Shown here: positions 1 through 9,290 of the stretch, in pieces
Layout of the letters: the number at the start of each line of letters is the position of its first letter
Position numbering within the stretch: the first letter of the stretch is position 1
Origin: Cellvibrio sp. pealriver
GTDB lineage: Bacteria > Pseudomonadota > Gammaproteobacteria > Pseudomonadales > Cellvibrionaceae
NCBI RefSeq assembly: GCF_001183545.1
Contig: NZ_KQ236688.1
Span: 1,455,149 to 1,519,148, forward strand
Length of the DNA: 64,000 nucleotides
Reading direction: 5' to 3'
Notes under the pieces: model-generated
The model's input: only the letters and a program-made list of their open reading frames with translations
Database searches by the model: none
What the model was told of the DNA's origin: nothing
Program-made: the position numbers and the translations under genes

Positions 1-349
1 TGGTATGGGTAGGTTTGTCCGAGTTGAGCATGCCTGCAAGGTAGTTTTCAATTTTGGTAATCGCGGTATTGTCCTGATCGCTAAATTGCACACCAATCCC
101 CGCTGCGCGATTGCCCTGTGCGCCCTTGGGGGTAACCCAAACCACTTTTCCTGCAACCGGAATTTTCTCTGGCTCATCCATCAAGCTCAGCAACATAAAT
201 ACTTCGTCACCTAACTTGTAACTCTTATTGGTTGGAATAAACATGCCGCCATTTTTCACAAAGGGCATGTAGGCTGCGTAAAGCACAGCCTTGTCTTTGA
301 TCGTAAGGGAAAGTATGCCGTTACGGGCACCACCGCCAATCGGTTGCAT
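1..349 (-). CDS. pilZ: PilZ type IV pilus assembly protein (3' end cut by window edge)
   Basis: The minus-strand frame opens with ATG at 349 and stays open to base 1, giving about 116 residues; the family is about 118 residues, so only the last codon or two are missing. The product is a small cytoplasmic PilZ-domain protein needed for type IV pilus biogenesis. The sequence shows a SIKDKA-like start (LTIKDKAVLYAAYMPF), the segment GGMFIPTNKSYKLGDEVF, and the conserved GKVVWVTPKGAQGNRAAGIG, ending in LAGMLNSDKPTHT. Members of this PilZ type lack the canonical RxxxR c-di-GMP motif, and none is visible. An AGGA box lies 8 bases before the ATG. Its position after holB matches the Pseudomonas tmk-holB-pilZ order. 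Confidence 0.93.
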   Translation of the reverse strand, partial: MQPIGGGARNGILSLTIKDKAVLYAAYMPFVKNGGMFIPTNKSYKLGDEVFMLLSLMDEPEKIPVAGKVVWVTPKGAQGNRAAGIGVQFSDQDNTAITKIENYLAGMLNSDKPTHT

Positions 350-417
350 AACAGATCCTGCTTGTAAGTTTTTAGCCGGCAGCGATACCGGAGTTGGAAC
401 ACTAATAGATTAGCTCA

Positions 418-1443
418 CTAGTGTCCAGACGCCATCGCGCGATTCGCACTGGCGCGTAATAATGCTCCCCAATCAAGCAATAATTCCTCTAATAACAATT
501 GCTTATTGGGATTTGCCCCACTGGATAACTGCTTTTTAGAGAGCAAAATTTTTTCAATGTAGCGATGCAGCAGCGATACATCCAGATTAGCCAAACGTTC
601 GCGCCACTCAACCGGTGCTTGCTGCATTTGGAGATCCTCGGCACCCACTCGCCAACGGGCGATGCTATGCAGCAACCCCAAAAACCATTCGACAAACGCC
701 GGCACGTCGCCTGTATGCCATTGCGCAGCCAGTTCAATCGCGGATACCTGCCCCAAGCTCAAGCGCACTAATTGTTGCAACTGCTGCTCACGCTGCTCCA
801 GTGCATCGCCTTGCAATAGCGATAACGCCACTAAAGGCGCACCCCGCGCTGCTGCGAGCAATGATTCAGCTTCAATATTGCTACCAACCACCAGTGGCGA
901 TAGCCAGCGCAAGACCTGCTCGGTGCGCGGCATTGGGAATTTACGCATCTGGCAACGGCTGCGAATTGTCGGCAAAACCGATCCCGGGCTGTGCGTCACC
1001 AGCACCAGCAGTGTATTTGCTGCAGGCTCTTCCAATGATTTGAGCAAGGCATTGGCCGAGTTACCATTCATCGCTTCCGCTGGCTCGATGATCACCACTT
1101 TATAACCGCCCTGTTGCGCCGTCTTACCGAGCGACTCAGTCAGTTCGCGCACCTGATCCACCTTGATCGCCTTACCCTCCTCCTCTGGCTCAAGCCACAA
1201 GAGGTCGGGATGTGTTTGCGCCTTGTTCAACTCGCAACCACGACAGCGCCCACAGGCTTTGCCTTCTATCGGGCTTTGGCAAAGCAGCAACTGCGCCAAC
1301 GCATCGGCCAAGTGACGCTTACCGATTCCGCGCGGCCCCGCAATCATCAATGCGTGAGGCAATTTCTGCGTGTCGATTTGCTGCACCAGTTGCTGCCAAT
1401 CATTTAATTGCCACGGGTACGGATGGATAGGAAAATCACTCAT
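418..1443 (-). CDS. holB: DNA polymerase III subunit delta'
   Basis: Clamp-loader subunit of the replicative polymerase, 341 residues. The N-terminal AAA+ module has a P-loop-like GPRGIGKRHLADAL near residue 40, followed by a four-cysteine zinc-binding cluster (CQSPIEGKACGRCRGC), and further on EPAEAMNGNSANALLKSLEE and the SRC sensor motif RSRCQMRKF. The C-terminal third is the helical collar domain. I chose the ATG at 1443 (MSDFPIHPYPW) over the in-frame TTG at 1455. It lies between pilZ and tmk on the same strand, but rluA on the other strand now separates it from tmk, so it probably has its own promoter in the 95-base gap facing rluA. Confidence 0.95.
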   Translation of the reverse strand: MSDFPIHPYPWQLNDWQQLVQQIDTQKLPHALMIAGPRGIGKRHLADALAQLLLCQSPIEGKACGRCRGCELNKAQTHPDLLWLEPEEEGKAIKVDQVRELTESLGKTAQQGGYKVVIIEPAEAMNGNSANALLKSLEEPAANTLLVLVTHSPGSVLPTIRSRCQMRKFPMPRTEQVLRWLSPLVVGSNIEAESLLAAARGAPLVALSLLQGDALEQREQQLQQLVRLSLGQVSAIELAAQWHTGDVPAFVEWFLGLLHSIARWRVGAEDLQMQQAPVEWRERLANLDVSLLHRYIEKILLSKKQLSSGANPNKQLLLEELLLDWGALLRASANRAMASGH

Positions 1444-1538
1444 GGAACCACTCAATCAAGCATCACTGAATAAAAGATTGGGCAAGCTTAGCAAATTTGC
1501 GATAATCCGCGCCCGCTTAATCTGCTTCAGGCCTGCCA

Positions 1539-2177
1539 ATGACTGACTCCCAGCTCGATATTTTGTACCTCGACGAGGATCTGCTCATCGCCAATAAACC
1601 GGCCGGCTTGCTCTGTGTGCCAGGCAAAGGACCGGAAAAACAGGATTGCCTGTTCAACCGAGCACTTGAATTCAATCCCAATGCACGCGTTGCCCATCGC
1701 CTCGACCAAGGCACATCCGGCATTGTGATGTTTCCGCTCAATTACCTGACGCTAAAAAACTTAACGCACAAATTCGAAGCGCGTGAAATCCATAAACGTT
1801 ATGTCGCCGTAGTAGAAGGTTTGATTGAAGAAGATGAAGGCGAGATAAAACTGCCGCTGATTTGCGATTGGCCGAACCGCCCGTTACAGAAGGTGTGTTT
1901 TGAGCACGGCAAATCTGCCCACACCCGCTATCACGTATTGGAGAGAAACGCAGACAACCACACTACCCGCGTTTTGCTGGAGCCCGTAAGCGGCCGCACG
2001 CATCAGCTGCGGGTTCATATGCTTAGCCTCGGCCACCCCATGCTGGGTGATGGACTGTATGCACCGGAAGCTGTTCTGGCCAAAGCCCCGCGTTTACTGC
2101 TGCATGCGCAGGAACTTTGGCTGGATCACCCGATTACCGGCGTTGAAGTTCGGGTGAAAGCTCCCGCTGAGTTTTGA
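1539..2177 (+). CDS. rluA: Dual-specificity rRNA/tRNA pseudouridine synthase RluA
   Basis: Converts uridine to pseudouridine in 23S rRNA (position 746) and tRNA (position 32) in the E. coli homologue. It is 212 residues, close to the E. coli enzyme. The catalytic motif HRLDQGTSG is at residues 53-61 with the nucleophile Asp56. The family-specific block LPLICDWPNRP and the C-terminal GRTHQLRVHMLSLGHPMLGD are both present, which separates it from the longer RluC/RluD enzymes. There is no S4 domain. The gene lies head to head with holB and tail to tail with tmk, with 10 bases between the rluA and tmk stops. Confidence 0.93.
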   Translation: MTDSQLDILYLDEDLLIANKPAGLLCVPGKGPEKQDCLFNRALEFNPNARVAHRLDQGTSGIVMFPLNYLTLKNLTHKFEAREIHKRYVAVVEGLIEEDEGEIKLPLICDWPNRPLQKVCFEHGKSAHTRYHVLERNADNHTTRVLLEPVSGRTHQLRVHMLSLGHPMLGDGLYAPEAVLAKAPRLLLHAQELWLDHPITGVEVRVKAPAEF

Positions 2178-2184
2178 TGAGAAA

Positions 2185-2829
<645 letters not shown>

Positions 2830-2932
2830 CTACTGTTAAATTTAACCCTCTACGCATTCCTTCCCCTTGGGGGAGCGCGTATCATACCGGCTTTTTCCCG
2901 CACCACCCTCTAAATCTCAAGGGAGATTCACC

Positions 2933-3424
2933 ATGATTACATTACACACTAACTACGGCGACATCGTTATTGAACTGGATTTTGATAAAGCGCCAAAGAC
3001 CGCTGCAAATTTCAAACAATATGTTGAGGAAGGCTTTTATAACGGCACTATTTTTCACCGTGTCATCGATGGCTTTATGATTCAAGGCGGCGGATTCACC
3101 GAAGACTTCCAACAAAAAGAAACCCGCGCAACAATTGAGAACGAAGCTGACAACGGTCTGCAAAACCTGACCGGCACACTGGCTATGGCACGCACCAGCG
3201 ATCCTCACAGCGCTACGGCACAATTCTTCATCAACGTAAAAGACAATAGCTTCCTTAATCACACGGGCAAAAATTCATCGGGTTGGGGCTACTGCGTATT
3301 TGGCAAAGTTGTTGAAGGTATGGATGTTGTCAACAAAATCAAAGGTGTAAAAACCGGTAGCAAAGGTTTCCACCAGGACGTACCTAAAGAAGCTGTCATC
3401 ATTCAATCAGCGACTATCGCGTAA
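2933..3424 (+). CDS. ppiB: Cytoplasmic peptidyl-prolyl cis-trans isomerase B (cyclophilin)
   Basis: Cyclophilin that catalyses cis-trans isomerisation of peptidyl-proline bonds. It has 163 residues from the ATG at 2933, which is preceded by AGGGAGA 6 bases upstream; a longer frame start at 2867 has no ribosome site and is rejected. There is no signal peptide, so it is cytoplasmic. Conserved cyclophilin features are [15 protein letters not shown] (catalytic Arg region), [17 protein letters not shown] and the [12 protein letters not shown] strand. The ppiB-lpxH pairing is also found in E. coli. A second, exported cyclophilin is encoded at 25185-25847. Confidence 0.95.
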   Translation: MITLHTNYGDIVIELDFDKAPKTAANFKQYVEEGFYNGTIFHRVIDGFMIQGGGFTEDFQQKETRATIENEADNGLQNLTGTLAMARTSDPHSATAQFFINVKDNSFLNHTGKNSSGWGYCVFGKVVEGMDVVNKIKGVKTGSKGFHQDVPKEAVIIQSATIA

Positions 3425-3464
3425 GCGTTTCATCAAGAACTACGTAATTAGAAATACGCAACGT

Positions 3465-4187
3465 ATGTCCACACTTTTTATTTCAGATTTACATCTCCAT
3501 GAATCACGCCCGCAGATTACGCGGGCGTTTTTTCATTTCTTGCAGACTCGCGCCATTCATGCGGATGCACTGTATATTCTCGGTGACTTCTTTGATGCCT
3601 GGATTGGCGATGATGACGATTCTGCACTCGCACAAGATGTCGCCAACGAATTAAACCAGTTACACAGACACGACGTTGCGATTTATTTTATCCACGGCAA
3701 TCGCGATTTTTTATTAGGCAACGATTACGCTGATAAAGCCGGCATGACACTGCTACCAGAGCAAATCGTTATAGACCTATACGGTACACCCACTTTACTT
3801 ATGCACGGCGATGAACTCTGCACAGGTGATTCCGAATACCAAAAGTTCCGCGCAATGGTGCGCAGTGCCCAATGGCAACAACAAATTCTTTCCCAATCTC
3901 TGGTTGCACGCCGTGCACTGGCTGCGCAATTGCGCGAAAAAAGCCAAAGCATGAATAGCTTGAAAGCAGAAGACATTATGGATGTCACGCTGGCCGAAGT
4001 GATCGCACGAATGAGCACAGCAGGCGTAACCCAACTGATCCACGGCCACACACATCGTCCTGCCCGCCACGCAATGGAACTAAACAGCAAACCCGCCGAA
4101 CGCATAGTGCTAGGCGACTGGCATGAATATGGTTGGTGTATCAATGCCACGCCTGATGGCTTAACACTGGAACACTGGGCAATTTAA
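3465..4187 (+). CDS. lpxH: UDP-2,3-diacylglucosamine diphosphatase
   Basis: Calcineurin-like phosphoesterase of lipid A synthesis: cleaves UDP-2,3-diacylglucosamine to lipid X and UMP at the inner face of the cytoplasmic membrane. It has 240 residues. The metal-binding motifs are in order: ISDLHLHESRP near the N terminus, LGDFFDAWIGDDDD, HGNRDFLLG, HGDELCTGD and HGHTHRPARH. It lies 40 bases after ppiB and is probably cotranscribed. Its presence shows that the organism makes conventional lipid A. Confidence 0.95.
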   Translation: MSTLFISDLHLHESRPQITRAFFHFLQTRAIHADALYILGDFFDAWIGDDDDSALAQDVANELNQLHRHDVAIYFIHGNRDFLLGNDYADKAGMTLLPEQIVIDLYGTPTLLMHGDELCTGDSEYQKFRAMVRSAQWQQQILSQSLVARRALAAQLREKSQSMNSLKAEDIMDVTLAEVIARMSTAGVTQLIHGHTHRPARHAMELNSKPAERIVLGDWHEYGWCINATPDGLTLEHWAI

Positions 4188-4211
4188 AATAATAAAAACG
4201 CAGTCAATCGC

Positions 4212-6026
4212 ATGGCGAGTAATCAAATGGAAAATAATAAGCAACCTACAGCCACTGATTTATGCGCTCTTGCAGCACAACAGATCTCTCGCAAAGAGTA
4301 TTCACAAGCACTGCACAGCTATCAGCAAGTAACGCAACAACATCCCACTCATGTTCCCGCTTACACTGGAATCGCGCGATTGTTACAGATGCATGGCAAT
4401 TACAACCATGCGTTACAAGCATTGAGTTATGCACTGCGCATTGAACCCAATAATTCAACAGTGCGCCAACAAATGATCCCGCTACTCGCAACTATTTCGC
4501 CATCCGGTTTTAGCAGCGAATTGGAACGCGATCTGTTACTTTGTTTTGATGAGCCTGATATTGATTATCAGCAACTCGCTCGTGTTGCCGCATCGCTTTT
4601 GTGGGCGAAATACCATTCAACGACTGTCACTACCGGATTACTGGACATACTGAATCGCGATGCTTTATTGCTTTGCTATTTATCACGCTGTATCAACACC
4701 CATGCGCCACTAGAGCAATGGCTGACGCAGGTTCGTAAAACGTTGCTACTCACAGCAGAGCTGCAACCTGAAGCAATATTACATAGCGATCTCGCCTGCG
4801 CACTCTCACTTACCTGTTTTGCAAACGAATATATTTTTGAAGTATCAGCAGAAGAATCACAAGCCTTACATCGCGTAGAGCGTCAACTGGAAGACTATCA
4901 AAGAGAAAAGCATCAACAAGTAAATGCATCTAACACAAACAACTTGCTCATTCTTCTCAGTCTGTATAAACCTTTATTTAGGTTGAGCTTGCAGCACATT
5001 ACACTCGCAACAGCACAAGAGATTGAACGTGACAACAAATCTTTGTGGAGCCTGTTAATTAAACGCAGCCTTCTGGATTTTCAGGAAGAAAACGCGTTAA
5101 AAGAGACGATTACAATCATTAAGAGTGACCGATCAAATAACGCTGCACAGAATGTATCAACGCAGGTACAATCGCAATACGAGGAAAACCCCTATCCGCG
5201 CTGGCAAATTCCACCTGCGCCAACACCCATCGCCATTATCGACGTATTGAAGCGCCTGGCTGCTGTAAACCGGGCAATTTTACCCACGGACCCTGTTGAT
5301 ATTTTAGTGGCAGGATGTGGCACAGGCTTCGAACCTATCGACCTTGCACGAACAGATATTAATGCACACATTACCGCACTCGATTTAAGCAGTAGCAGCC
5401 TTGCCTACGCCAAGCGCATGGCAAATACATTAGCAATCAACAGCATCCATTTTGTGCAAGGCAATATTTTGGATGCGCACAAATTAGATAAAACGTTTGA
5501 TTTGATCAACAGCACAGGCGTGCTACATCACATGGAAAATCCGTTAGCAGGATGGCAGGTATTGCGCGATATAGTGAAACCTGGTGGGATTATGCGCATA
5601 AGCCTTTATAGCGAACTCGCACGTAAACGAGTGGTGCTTGCGCATCAACGTATAAAAGAATTAGGGCTAGGCAGCACAGCTGAAGACATCAAAAAATTCC
5701 GCAACGATATTTTTCAGCAACCACAGCAATCACAATTAGGGGAGCTCACACTGAGCGATGACTTTTATAGTATCAGTGGTTGCCGTGACCTGTTGTTTCA
5801 TGTGCAAGAACACAGGTTTACCCTTCCACAACTTAAAACCATCATTAACGATTTACAATTAACGCTAGTAGGGTTTGATGTGCCTCCACAAGCGCAACAC
5901 ACCTTTCAACAACGCTACCCTGCTCTCACCGACCAACTTGATCTGGATAAATGGCACGAATTTGAAAGTGCATTCCCCGACACCTTTGTTGGCATGTATC
6001 AGCTCTGGTTACAAAAGGAAAAGTAG
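4212..6026 (+). CDS. TPR-repeat protein with SAM-dependent methyltransferase domain
   Basis: A 604-residue soluble protein of unknown substrate. Tetratricopeptide-like helices are at about residues 15-100 (YSQALHSYQQVTQQHPTHVP, HALQALSYALRIEPNN). A conserved QYEENPYPRW stretch near residue 322 precedes a class I methyltransferase fold with motif I VAGCGTGFEP near residue 366, the acidic LDLSSSSLAYAKR, and NSTGVLHHM. The YEExPYPRW-methyltransferase arrangement is one I associate with large bacterial TPR-methyltransferases, but no substrate is established. The start is uncertain: ATG at 4212 has a poor ribosome site and ATG at 4227 is equally possible. It lies 24 bases after lpxH and ends before a strong terminator. 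Confidence 0.8.
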   Translation: MASNQMENNKQPTATDLCALAAQQISRKEYSQALHSYQQVTQQHPTHVPAYTGIARLLQMHGNYNHALQALSYALRIEPNNSTVRQQMIPLLATISPSGFSSELERDLLLCFDEPDIDYQQLARVAASLLWAKYHSTTVTTGLLDILNRDALLLCYLSRCINTHAPLEQWLTQVRKTLLLTAELQPEAILHSDLACALSLTCFANEYIFEVSAEESQALHRVERQLEDYQREKHQQVNASNTNNLLILLSLYKPLFRLSLQHITLATAQEIERDNKSLWSLLIKRSLLDFQEENALKETITIIKSDRSNNAAQNVSTQVQSQYEENPYPRWQIPPAPTPIAIIDVLKRLAAVNRAILPTDPVDILVAGCGTGFEPIDLARTDINAHITALDLSSSSLAYAKRMANTLAINSIHFVQGNILDAHKLDKTFDLINSTGVLHHMENPLAGWQVLRDIVKPGGIMRISLYSELARKRVVLAHQRIKELGLGSTAEDIKKFRNDIFQQPQQSQLGELTLSDDFYSISGCRDLLFHVQEHRFTLPQLKTIINDLQLTLVGFDVPPQAQHTFQQRYPALTDQLDLDKWHEFESAFPDTFVGMYQLWLQKEK

Positions 6027-6051
6027 CGATAATACGACAACAACAAAAACG

Positions 6052-6084
6052 AAAAAGCCCTTGTGAAAGTCACAAGGGCTTTTT
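6052..6084. terminator. Bidirectional rho-independent terminator
   Basis: Perfect 14-bp stem: AAAAAGCCCTTGTG (6052-6065), 5-base loop, CACAAGGGCTTTTT (6071-6084). It has a T tract on either strand and lies between the convergent TPR-methyltransferase gene and the small membrane protein gene, so it can serve both. Confidence 0.92.
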
Positions 6085-6103
6085 GTGTAGATAACCGCAC
6101 AAT

Positions 6104-6493
6104 TTATTGTCGGCCAGTCATCATATACAGACCACCAATAATGATAAACGCAGGCCACCAGGTTCCGAATGACAATCCCAACAAAAAAATCATCGCAATG
6201 AAAATAATCGTGCCTGCTGTCACTAACGCATTGAACATGGCCATACCGATGCCTTCTCGTTTATAACTGCGATACGCCAAATGCAAAGGCCCGACAGCAG
6301 CAAATAATATAAAAAATGCCCACCAGTTATGAAAATCCAGAAAGAATAAATCTACACCCAGATTTTTCGCCAACAGCAAACCACCTATCGCAACCACCAC
6401 CAAACCCATCATCCAACCCGATGATGCAGTCTTGCTGGGAGTCACTGGCGGAGCCGGATTTTCCAATTTGGTTTTTTCATCAACGGACGACAT
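6104..6493 (-). CDS. Small membrane protein, DUF5668/LiaF-type transmembrane region
   Basis: 129 residues from the ATG at 6493, chosen because AAGGAG lies 7 bases upstream (an in-frame start at 6523 has none). After a polar N-terminal 35 residues come about four hydrophobic segments: WMMGLVVVAIGGLLLAKNLG, a Trp/Phe-rich WWAFFILFAAVGPLHLA, ALVTAGTIIFIAMIFLLGL and TWWPAFIIIGGLYMM. The G-(L)-x-LLxxN and W-x-FFIL pattern resembles the LiaI/LiaF-like N-terminal membrane region. No soluble C-terminal LiaF domain follows. The function is unknown; an inner-membrane location is inferred. Confidence 0.75.
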   Translation of the reverse strand: MSSVDEKTKLENPAPPVTPSKTASSGWMMGLVVVAIGGLLLAKNLGVDLFFLDFHNWWAFFILFAAVGPLHLAYRSYKREGIGMAMFNALVTAGTIIFIAMIFLLGLSFGTWWPAFIIIGGLYMMTGRQ

Positions 6494-6613
6494 AGTATGC
6501 TCCTTGGCACTGAAAACAGTCATAACCTCTATGAGACACTATAAAACCAATTTTGGATTCATTCCACCAGCGACGTTTGTCACTCCAGGTGATTGACATC
6601 TGTCAGGGGCGAC

Positions 6614-9100
6614 TTAATGGCTCAGCACATCTTCCGCTGCATTCACCAAAAAGATATAGCTTGCCGCCAAATTAACCACATATTCATTTTCACCCCAGAA
6701 AAATGGCCAATCTTCATGATTCTCTGGATAGTCCGGCTTTAATACCAAAATTCCTGGAACAATACCGCCAGAGATAAACGAAAAATCCGCGCGGTTCATG
6801 CCATAGGCCACTTCTTTGGAGCGAGTTCCAACGTTGGATACCAGCGACAAATTATGCGCAGGGTGAGTGCCGTAAAGGAAATTCAAACCTTGCAGTACGG
6901 CTTCACGGTTAACCAATTCCGGAAACGCTTTGTGAATGTAATAGTTATTGATCGCATGACGGATAACCCAGCCACTGCCCGCCCAACCACCTTCAGTGAT
7001 AGGCACACCAAATGGATTTTTTGCCTGGGCTGCTGCGAGCTCGGTTTGATAAAGTTGCGCCTTGCTTTTTAGTTGCTGTTTAAAATCAGCATCCATGTAA
7101 GGAATGGCGCGAATAAACCAGGAGGCATTGATTCCAAAGTCCACTTCTGCTGCCAGTTTTTTAACAGCTTGTGCATACTTTGCTTCACCTGTGGTGATCA
7201 ACAACTCAGTCGCCGCTTTAAGTTGCTCATGTTCAAGTTTTCCACCGGTAGTATTACCGTGTTTAAACAAATCAGGTTTCACTTTTGCGGCTTCTTCTGC
7301 CCACACTTTTTTCGCAGTTGCCAAACATTCTTTGGCAAGTTCATCATTAAATCCGGTCAATGCTCTACTAGCAGCAGCAAGTGCAGCGGCAGAACCGTAA
7401 TTTAATGAAGATGATTTACTGGTAAACGCCCAACGATCATCAAACTTTCCGCTTTTGAAACCATCAGTCTCCAGCTCACCCATTTTTGGATCGTAAATTA
7501 AATTATCTGTTTTGGTGATGCCGTCACCCAGGTGATGATATTGATCGATATGCGCCTCTACGATTCCTGGAATCGCATGGCCGATTGCCCGGTGTTGCGC
7601 GATCAACGCCAATGTACCGTGTTCAATCTGCTGTAACACATCGGGTTTACCATCAGCAGTGTGTAAATCCACAAACTTTCTTGCGTAATCAACACTGGTG
7701 GTATCGCGCTTTAGGTTAAAGGTTTCCCACGCAGTAACGAGCGTATTCACAACATCGTATTGCGTTTGTGTACGAATATCGTAATCACCAGCATCGTACC
7801 AACCACCAATATTCAAGCCGGGAATATGCTCGCCGGGTTTAAATTTTGTATCTGTGGTTGGGCCTTGTGCATATAAATCAAAATGCTCGTGATTCACTGG
7901 CGCTTGCAGCGCATCATCCAAATGCGATGCACCATGCCATATACGGTAGGATTCATTGACAGTGACGTGATCCATTTGCACAGGCAAATACATATCTAAC
8001 GTGGGGTGCCATGCAGCTTGATAAACCGCTTTATCGATGCGGAAGCTGTGGGTTTGCTGATCACCATAAGTGATTGCATACAACCCCGGCGTTTGGATTT
8101 TGCTGAAATCGAATTGGCGATATTCGTAACGCAGATATTTACCCCAGGATTTCGGTTTTTCACTCAACACAATTTTGCGGGTACCATCAGCATTGATTTT
8201 GACTAAGCTCGCCTTGTGGATTTTTTTATCGCGCGCATCCAACTCAATCACCGCAACTTTTTTCTGGGCTGGGTGATAACCGACTTGCGAATGCGCAATC
8301 ATTGGTTTGCGAAGCCAATTTTTTACTGTCGCCGCATCAATTTGCCACTCGACTACGGTACCGGTTTTATTGGCCGGAATTTTACTACGCACAACAAACC
8401 AGCCATTTTGTGCCTTCCCACGGCCATCATAAAGTTCCAGTGGCGCACCCGCAGATTGAATACTGACACGGAGCTCAGCATCTTCCGGCGCAAACACCAA
8501 ATGCTGCCCTTGCGCGAGCGCATCAGGGTCAGCTTTACCATTAATTTCCTTTAAACCAGTTGGATAAACCGGAAAACCACCTGCTTTATCGTCCATCAAA
8601 AATGATTTGTGGAAATAAGCAGCCGGTAAAAACTCCAGATTAAAACCCGCTTTTCCTTCAAGGGATTTTGGCAGTGGTTTTGGCAAGTTAACTGTTAACA
8701 ACACACCTGCTGCGTTTTTAATGACCTTGATGGAAAAATCAAATTGTTGGTCGGGATAATGTAAAAACGCCTCAATCGACTGTTCAGCGCGATTGACTTT
8801 TCGCTCCTTAAACATGGGCGTTAAATCCCACTGCTCCGGCGTCGCATTCAAACGCACATCACCATTGGTCACTGTACGTTCACCGTGGTGGATCAGCTCA
8901 ACACCACTGGTTTTTGAATCGCTAAATAGCCCGTCATACCAATTGCTAAACACCAGCACATTCAAGCCGGGCTTTTCAAAATAATCCTTATCATTAAGAA
9001 CTAAATCGTCTTTTGCCTGAACGGGTAATGCGAAGAAAACAGAGAAGAAAATAGAAAAAACAGCGAGAAAATCCCGCCATTGACCGAGTTGATATGCCAT
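6614..9100 (-). CDS. Secreted glycoside hydrolase family 9 enzyme
   Basis: 828 residues from the ATG at 9100 (GGAG 7 bases upstream). An N-terminal signal peptide (FLAVFSIFFSVFFALPVQA) predicts export. The middle carries a cellulase-type N-terminal Ig-like domain (SQVGYHPAQKKVAVIELDAR, GLYAITYGDQQTHSFRID). The (alpha/alpha)6 catalytic domain has the GH9 aspartate motif GGWYDAGDYDIRTQ (Asp436 and Asp439) and the C-terminal acid motif GENEYVVNLAA (Glu806). No carbohydrate-binding module or Ser-rich linker is visible, unlike many Cellvibrio cellulases. Activity could be endo- or exo-glucanase; GH9 also includes glucosaminidases, so the substrate is inferred only. A palindromic operator candidate lies 68 bases upstream of the start. 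Confidence 0.9.
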   Translation of the reverse strand: MAYQLGQWRDFLAVFSIFFSVFFALPVQAKDDLVLNDKDYFEKPGLNVLVFSNWYDGLFSDSKTSGVELIHHGERTVTNGDVRLNATPEQWDLTPMFKERKVNRAEQSIEAFLHYPDQQFDFSIKVIKNAAGVLLTVNLPKPLPKSLEGKAGFNLEFLPAAYFHKSFLMDDKAGGFPVYPTGLKEINGKADPDALAQGQHLVFAPEDAELRVSIQSAGAPLELYDGRGKAQNGWFVVRSKIPANKTGTVVEWQIDAATVKNWLRKPMIAHSQVGYHPAQKKVAVIELDARDKKIHKASLVKINADGTRKIVLSEKPKSWGKYLRYEYRQFDFSKIQTPGLYAITYGDQQTHSFRIDKAVYQAAWHPTLDMYLPVQMDHVTVNESYRIWHGASHLDDALQAPVNHEHFDLYAQGPTTDTKFKPGEHIPGLNIGGWYDAGDYDIRTQTQYDVVNTLVTAWETFNLKRDTTSVDYARKFVDLHTADGKPDVLQQIEHGTLALIAQHRAIGHAIPGIVEAHIDQYHHLGDGITKTDNLIYDPKMGELETDGFKSGKFDDRWAFTSKSSSLNYGSAAALAAASRALTGFNDELAKECLATAKKVWAEEAAKVKPDLFKHGNTTGGKLEHEQLKAATELLITTGEAKYAQAVKKLAAEVDFGINASWFIRAIPYMDADFKQQLKSKAQLYQTELAAAQAKNPFGVPITEGGWAGSGWVIRHAINNYYIHKAFPELVNREAVLQGLNFLYGTHPAHNLSLVSNVGTRSKEVAYGMNRADFSFISGGIVPGILVLKPDYPENHEDWPFFWGENEYVVNLAASYIFLVNAAEDVLSH

Positions 9101-9167
9101 GTGTATCTCCAGATTTATTATGTTAATGCCAACCACACAGACTTATAGTCTATTTGCACATAACAAA

Positions 9168-9179
9168 CTGGTATACCAG
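9168..9179. promoter_or_regulatory. Palindromic operator candidate upstream of the GH9 gene
   Basis: CTGGTATACCAG is a perfect 12-bp palindrome 68 bases before the GH9 start codon. The core TGGTATACCA resembles operators of FadR-subfamily GntR repressors such as UxuR/ExuR, which respond to sugar acids. No such regulator gene is in the window, so the link is inference. Confidence 0.4.
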
Positions 9180-9240
9180 ATTTACACTTAATAACGGAAG
9201 CGATTTAAGGGAATGAAAACAACATGGCTATAACAACAGT

Positions 9241-9274
9241 CCAGGCTGCACCCCAACCGGAGAGTGCAACCTGG
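9241..9274 (-). terminator. Imperfect hairpin after the PEP-CTERM gene
   Basis: CCAGGCTGCAC (9241-9251) pairs with GTGCAACCTGG (9264-9274) apart from one C/A position, 17 bases past the stop of the PEP-CTERM gene on the minus strand. Only a broken T tract follows, so termination is plausible but weak. Confidence 0.4.
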
Positions 9275-9290
9275 AGGAGAATCTATTGAA

